NCBI GenBank assembly: GCA_963595735.1
Contig: CAVBJJ010000012.1
Span: 1 to 47,784, forward strand
Origin: CALWOS01 sp963595735
GTDB taxonomy: Bacteria; Bacillota; Clostridia; Oscillospirales; Oscillospiraceae
Direction of reading: 5' to 3'
Length of the DNA: 47,784 nucleotides
The stretch's first letter is position 1. Each line of letters begins with the position of its first letter. The notes beneath the pieces are model-generated. The model was given only the letters and a program-made list of their open reading frames with translations. It did not search any database and had not been told where the DNA came from. Shown here in pieces: positions 45,392 to 47,784 of this stretch. The position numbers and the translations under genes are program-made.

Positions 45392-46546
45392 TCACCCAAA
45401 ATATTTCTGCATCAGGCTGTCGAATAACAGCTGTGCTTCAGCCAATGCTTTCTGTATGGCAACTTTTGATTTGTCAGTCTGTTCGACGAAGGTTGCGAAT
45501 TGCTCCTGTAATTCAATTGGTGGCAAAATGATTGCAAATGCTTTGATATCCCCAACATTAATATGAGGAGAAGCTGAGCCGCTTACACCGCCGAGAGCTT
45601 TTCTTAAAAATGAGTCGAAATTCATAGCGGAGCTTAAAAACTGAGGTAAGCACTTATAGGTATCAGGAGACAACAACATTGAGCGTTGCCCCAATGCCAC
45701 ATTGCACTCTCTGTCTATCATTGCCGCAATACCCAGTATTGCACCTTCTCGTGTATATATAATGTCACCTCGCTCTGGGCGCTTGCGTTGAATACGTTGG
45801 AAATATTCTTGCTCTGATATGTACTCTATTTCATCCCACATAATATGGTTTTTCTTTACGATAGAAGTGCGAATACACATATACCCGGTATTGTCCGAAG
45901 TGTAGCTTGGGGTGGAATGCGGGCAATCTACTATAGTAGAACATACGCTATTTAGCGTTTCGGTCGGCCACGCACGGTCGTTGTCAACTGGGTCTCCGAA
46001 CAATTCTACAAATCGGGCTTTGACCAACTCGTCCAGCTTTTGGAGTTGCTGTCGCCGCTTTTTAATTATCGTATCAACGGTATTAAAAATGATAGCAATA
46101 GCATCCTGCTCAGACTTTTCGAGAATTGGTACAGGATATTCGGCTACAGACTTTGGCTGTGCTCTGGTTAATGAGCCGCCAATGCCTGTTACTTCGCTGG
46201 TCATCAAATTCTTAAACCTCGGCGACCTGAAATACCAGGCCAAGAACTCAGGATTATACTTGGAACTTCTGACAACAATCCACTCGGATGATGCAATATT
46301 GGGGTTTTCTGATTCGTCTGCAACAACCCATACCCTGTTAATTCTGGGATTGATTTTGCAAAGAAGAATGTCATTTTTCTGAACAACAGCCTTATTTGAT
46401 GCAATCTCCCTGCCCAAAAGGTATTCCGGATGCCCAGTTTCAAAAATCGGAACGCTGTACATTTCGAATAGAGTATCGGGTGACTTGGATGGGTTTACAC
46501 TTCTGCTAATATAGTCATTTATTGTTTTGAGTTTTCTATATTCCAT
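45392..46546 (-). CDS. hsdS: Type I restriction enzyme specificity subunit
   Basis: Recognises the bipartite DNA target for HsdM and HsdR. Two target-recognition domains are separated by a conserved spacer helix: first TRD from LKTINDYISRSVNPSK to PVPILEKSEQDAI, spacer VDTIIKKRRQQLQKLDELVK, second TRD from DRAWPTETLNSVC to ILPPIELQEQFATF, then a closing helix. The ATG at 46546 has GAGGGA about seven bases upstream; a start at 46567 would overlap the hsdM stop. The protein has about 384 residues, typical for a single-gene S subunit. The target sequence cannot be read from the protein by eye. Confidence 0.9.
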   Translation of the reverse strand: MEYRKLKTINDYISRSVNPSKSPDTLFEMYSVPIFETGHPEYLLGREIASNKAVVQKNDILLCKINPRINRVWVVADESENPNIASSEWIVVRSSKYNPEFLAWYFRSPRFKNLMTSEVTGIGGSLTRAQPKSVAEYPVPILEKSEQDAIAIIFNTVDTIIKKRRQQLQKLDELVKARFVELFGDPVDNDRAWPTETLNSVCSTIVDCPHSTPSYTSDNTGYMCIRTSIVKKNHIMWDEIEYISEQEYFQRIQRKRPERGDIIYTREGAILGIAAMIDRECNVALGQRSMLLSPDTYKCLPQFLSSAMNFDSFLRKALGGVSGSASPHINVGDIKAFAIILPPIELQEQFATFVEQTDKSKVAIQKALAEAQLLFDSLMQKYFG

Positions 46547-46566
46547 AGTTTGTTCCCTCAAACCCA

Positions 46567-47784
46567 TCACAGCCCCAGCAGCTCTTCCAGCTTACTCATT
46601 TCCTCGCCAATTTCTTTCTCCAGCTTCCGCAGTTCCGCCATAATCTCGCTGGTGGGCGGATACTCCACGGGCTTGTACTCGATTTTCTTGTACTTGTTGA
46701 TGGACAGGTCATAACCGTTGTCTATAATCTCCGCCTTTGGCACGAAGAAGGATTTTTCCGTGCGCTGGCGGTCTTTTTCTGCCTCCGGATTGCGGAACCG
46801 GGCAATGATATCGGGAATATCATTGTCCTGCACCGGACTGCGTTTATCATCCAGCGAAAAACCGTCGGCCCTCATGTCATAAAACCAAACATTGTCCGTG
46901 CCGCCGTGGCCGGTCTTGGTAAAGATCAGCACAGCGGTGGACACACCCGCGTAGGGCTTGAACACGCCGGAGGGCATGGAGATCACCGCTTCCAGCCGGT
47001 TGCCGTCTACCAATTCCTTGCGAATCGCCTTATGAGCGGTAGACGAACCGAACAGCACGCCGTCCGGGACGATGCAGGCACAGCGTCCGCCAACACGCAG
47101 CATCCGCAGGAACAAGGCCAAAAACAACAGCTCGGTTTTCTTGGTCTTACAGACCTTTAGCAAATCAGCCGACACGGTGTCCGCATCCAGACTCCCCTTG
47201 AACGGCGGGTTAGCCAGAATCAGGGAATACTTCTCTTTATCCGAATTCTGGTCACTGAGGCTGTCCCGGTACTCGATAAACGGATTATCGATGCCGTGGG
47301 TCATCATGTTCATGGCGCCGATGCGGAGCATGGTACGATCCATGTCGTAGCCGAAGAACATATGGTTCATGTAATGGTCTTTCTTCTGGCGGTTAAAGAA
47401 AATTTCTTCCTTGCGGTGCTCTTTCAGGTACTCGCCCGCAGAAACCAGGAAGCCGGAGGTGCCGCAGGCGGGGTCGCAGATCACATCGTCGGCTTTCGGA
47501 TCCATCAGCTCCACCATCATGCGGATAATATGCCGGGGTGTGCGGAACTGGCCGTTGCGGCCGGACTGGCTGATTTTGCTGAGAAGGTATTCATAGGTAT
47601 CGCCCCGGACATCCACCGCTTGGGACTCGTTCATCAGGCGGTAGATCTCGTCCAATGCGTCCACTACCTTGGAAAGCAGCAGCGGTGTGGGCAGCTTGAA
47701 AATGGCATCGTCCATATATTTGGAATAGGCGCTGTTTTTGTCCGCATGAAGCGTTTTGATGAAAGGAAACACCCACTCCTGCAC
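46567..47784 (-). CDS. hsdM: Type I restriction enzyme methyltransferase subunit (5' end outside window)
   Basis: N6-adenine methyltransferase subunit. The visible 405 codons start inside the gene, as the true N-terminus lies beyond base 47784. Seen: YEYLLSKISQSGRNGQFRTP (the conserved segment before the SAM site), DPACGTSGFLVSAGEYL (SAM-binding motif I, about visible residue 109), ILANPPFKGSL (catalytic NPPF), PDGVLFGSS, and the family C-terminus with LEKEIGEEMSKLEELLGL. It ends 20 bases before hsdS. The operon continues to the right of the window, so promoter and start cannot be judged. Confidence 0.95.
   Translation of the reverse strand: MQEWVFPFIKTLHADKNSAYSKYMDDAIFKLPTPLLLSKVVDALDEIYRLMNESQAVDVRGDTYEYLLSKISQSGRNGQFRTPRHIIRMMVELMDPKADDVICDPACGTSGFLVSAGEYLKEHRKEEIFFNRQKKDHYMNHMFFGYDMDRTMLRIGAMNMMTHGIDNPFIEYRDSLSDQNSDKEKYSLILANPPFKGSLDADTVSADLLKVCKTKKTELLFLALFLRMLRVGGRCACIVPDGVLFGSSTAHKAIRKELVDGNRLEAVISMPSGVFKPYAGVSTAVLIFTKTGHGGTDNVWFYDMRADGFSLDDKRSPVQDNDIPDIIARFRNPEAEKDRQRTEKSFFVPKAEIIDNGYDLSINKYKKIEYKPVEYPPTSEIMAELRKLEKEIGEEMSKLEELLGL

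Noticed and set aside
1..47784. CRISPR arrays, tRNA or rRNA genes
   Set aside because: I saw no regularly spaced repeats with unique spacers, and no cloverleaf or rRNA-like conserved stretches in the gene-free regions.

Overview
The window reads as a draft contig from a spore-forming member of the Clostridia, probably a gut Oscillospiraceae/Ruminococcaceae-type organism. Reasons: spoIVA and a sigma-H-type factor are present, a probable spoIIM sits beside xerD, and ruvCAB, trmK/nif3 and glmM are arranged in the Firmicutes manner. The DNA is GC-rich with AT-rich promoter spacers, and promoters have clear sigma-A boxes. A 10-N assembly gap lies at 45013-45022. Nearly every gene is on the minus strand.

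Left core block (1-10317, all minus strand): an aspartate aminotransferase cut by the window edge; spoIVA with a GTG start; mtnN, nif3 and trmK (nif3 and trmK overlap by 4 bases); a DUF1858 redox protein; a zinc-ribbon protein; a sigma-H-like factor; glmM; and the ruvC-ruvA-ruvB operon under a strong sigma-A promoter.

Defective prophage (about 10350-31274, all minus strand): only the virion cassette of a short-tailed (podovirus-like) phage remains. In transcription order it holds terS, terL, portal, a Prp-type cysteine protease, scaffold, N4-gp56-type major capsid protein, a small structural protein, tail fibre, connector, tail nozzle/hub candidate, a coiled-coil protein, a repeat protein and a giant polyvalent protein with a nuclease-like domain, a zincin and two ADP-ribosyltransferase-like domains. 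No integrase, lysis or replication genes are visible. The giant gene is truncated and its frame runs out of frame through the ruvC promoter into ruvC. Two observations stand out. First, the Prp-like protease lies next to scaffold and capsid genes that both carry an N-terminal L-x-L-F-D motif like the Prp cleavage site of ribosomal protein L27. Second, a 77-codon gene with a good ribosome-binding site is overprinted inside the giant gene.

Small-gene and regulatory zone (31275-33620): bidirectional terminators, two compact promoter-terminator units that look like small RNA genes, a ribbon-helix-helix gene with tandem operator-like repeats, a 37-codon gene diverging from an HTH regulator, and a 3'-truncated IS30 transposase gene.

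Right core block (33660-40870): a SLOG/DUF1273 protein, an AIM24-family protein, adenosine deaminase, an ABC-F ATPase, a DUF2284 gene with an in-frame UGA exactly at a conserved cysteine (selenocysteine or nonsense), xerD, a probable spoIIM and a small membrane protein. The spoIIM upstream region contains tandem repeats identical to the XerD half of the Bacillus dif site.

Defence block (41028-47784, minus strand): a type I restriction-modification operon in the order hsdM (partial), hsdS, an unknown membrane-anchored protein interrupted by the assembly gap, a decayed DUF559 fragment, and hsdR with its terminator.
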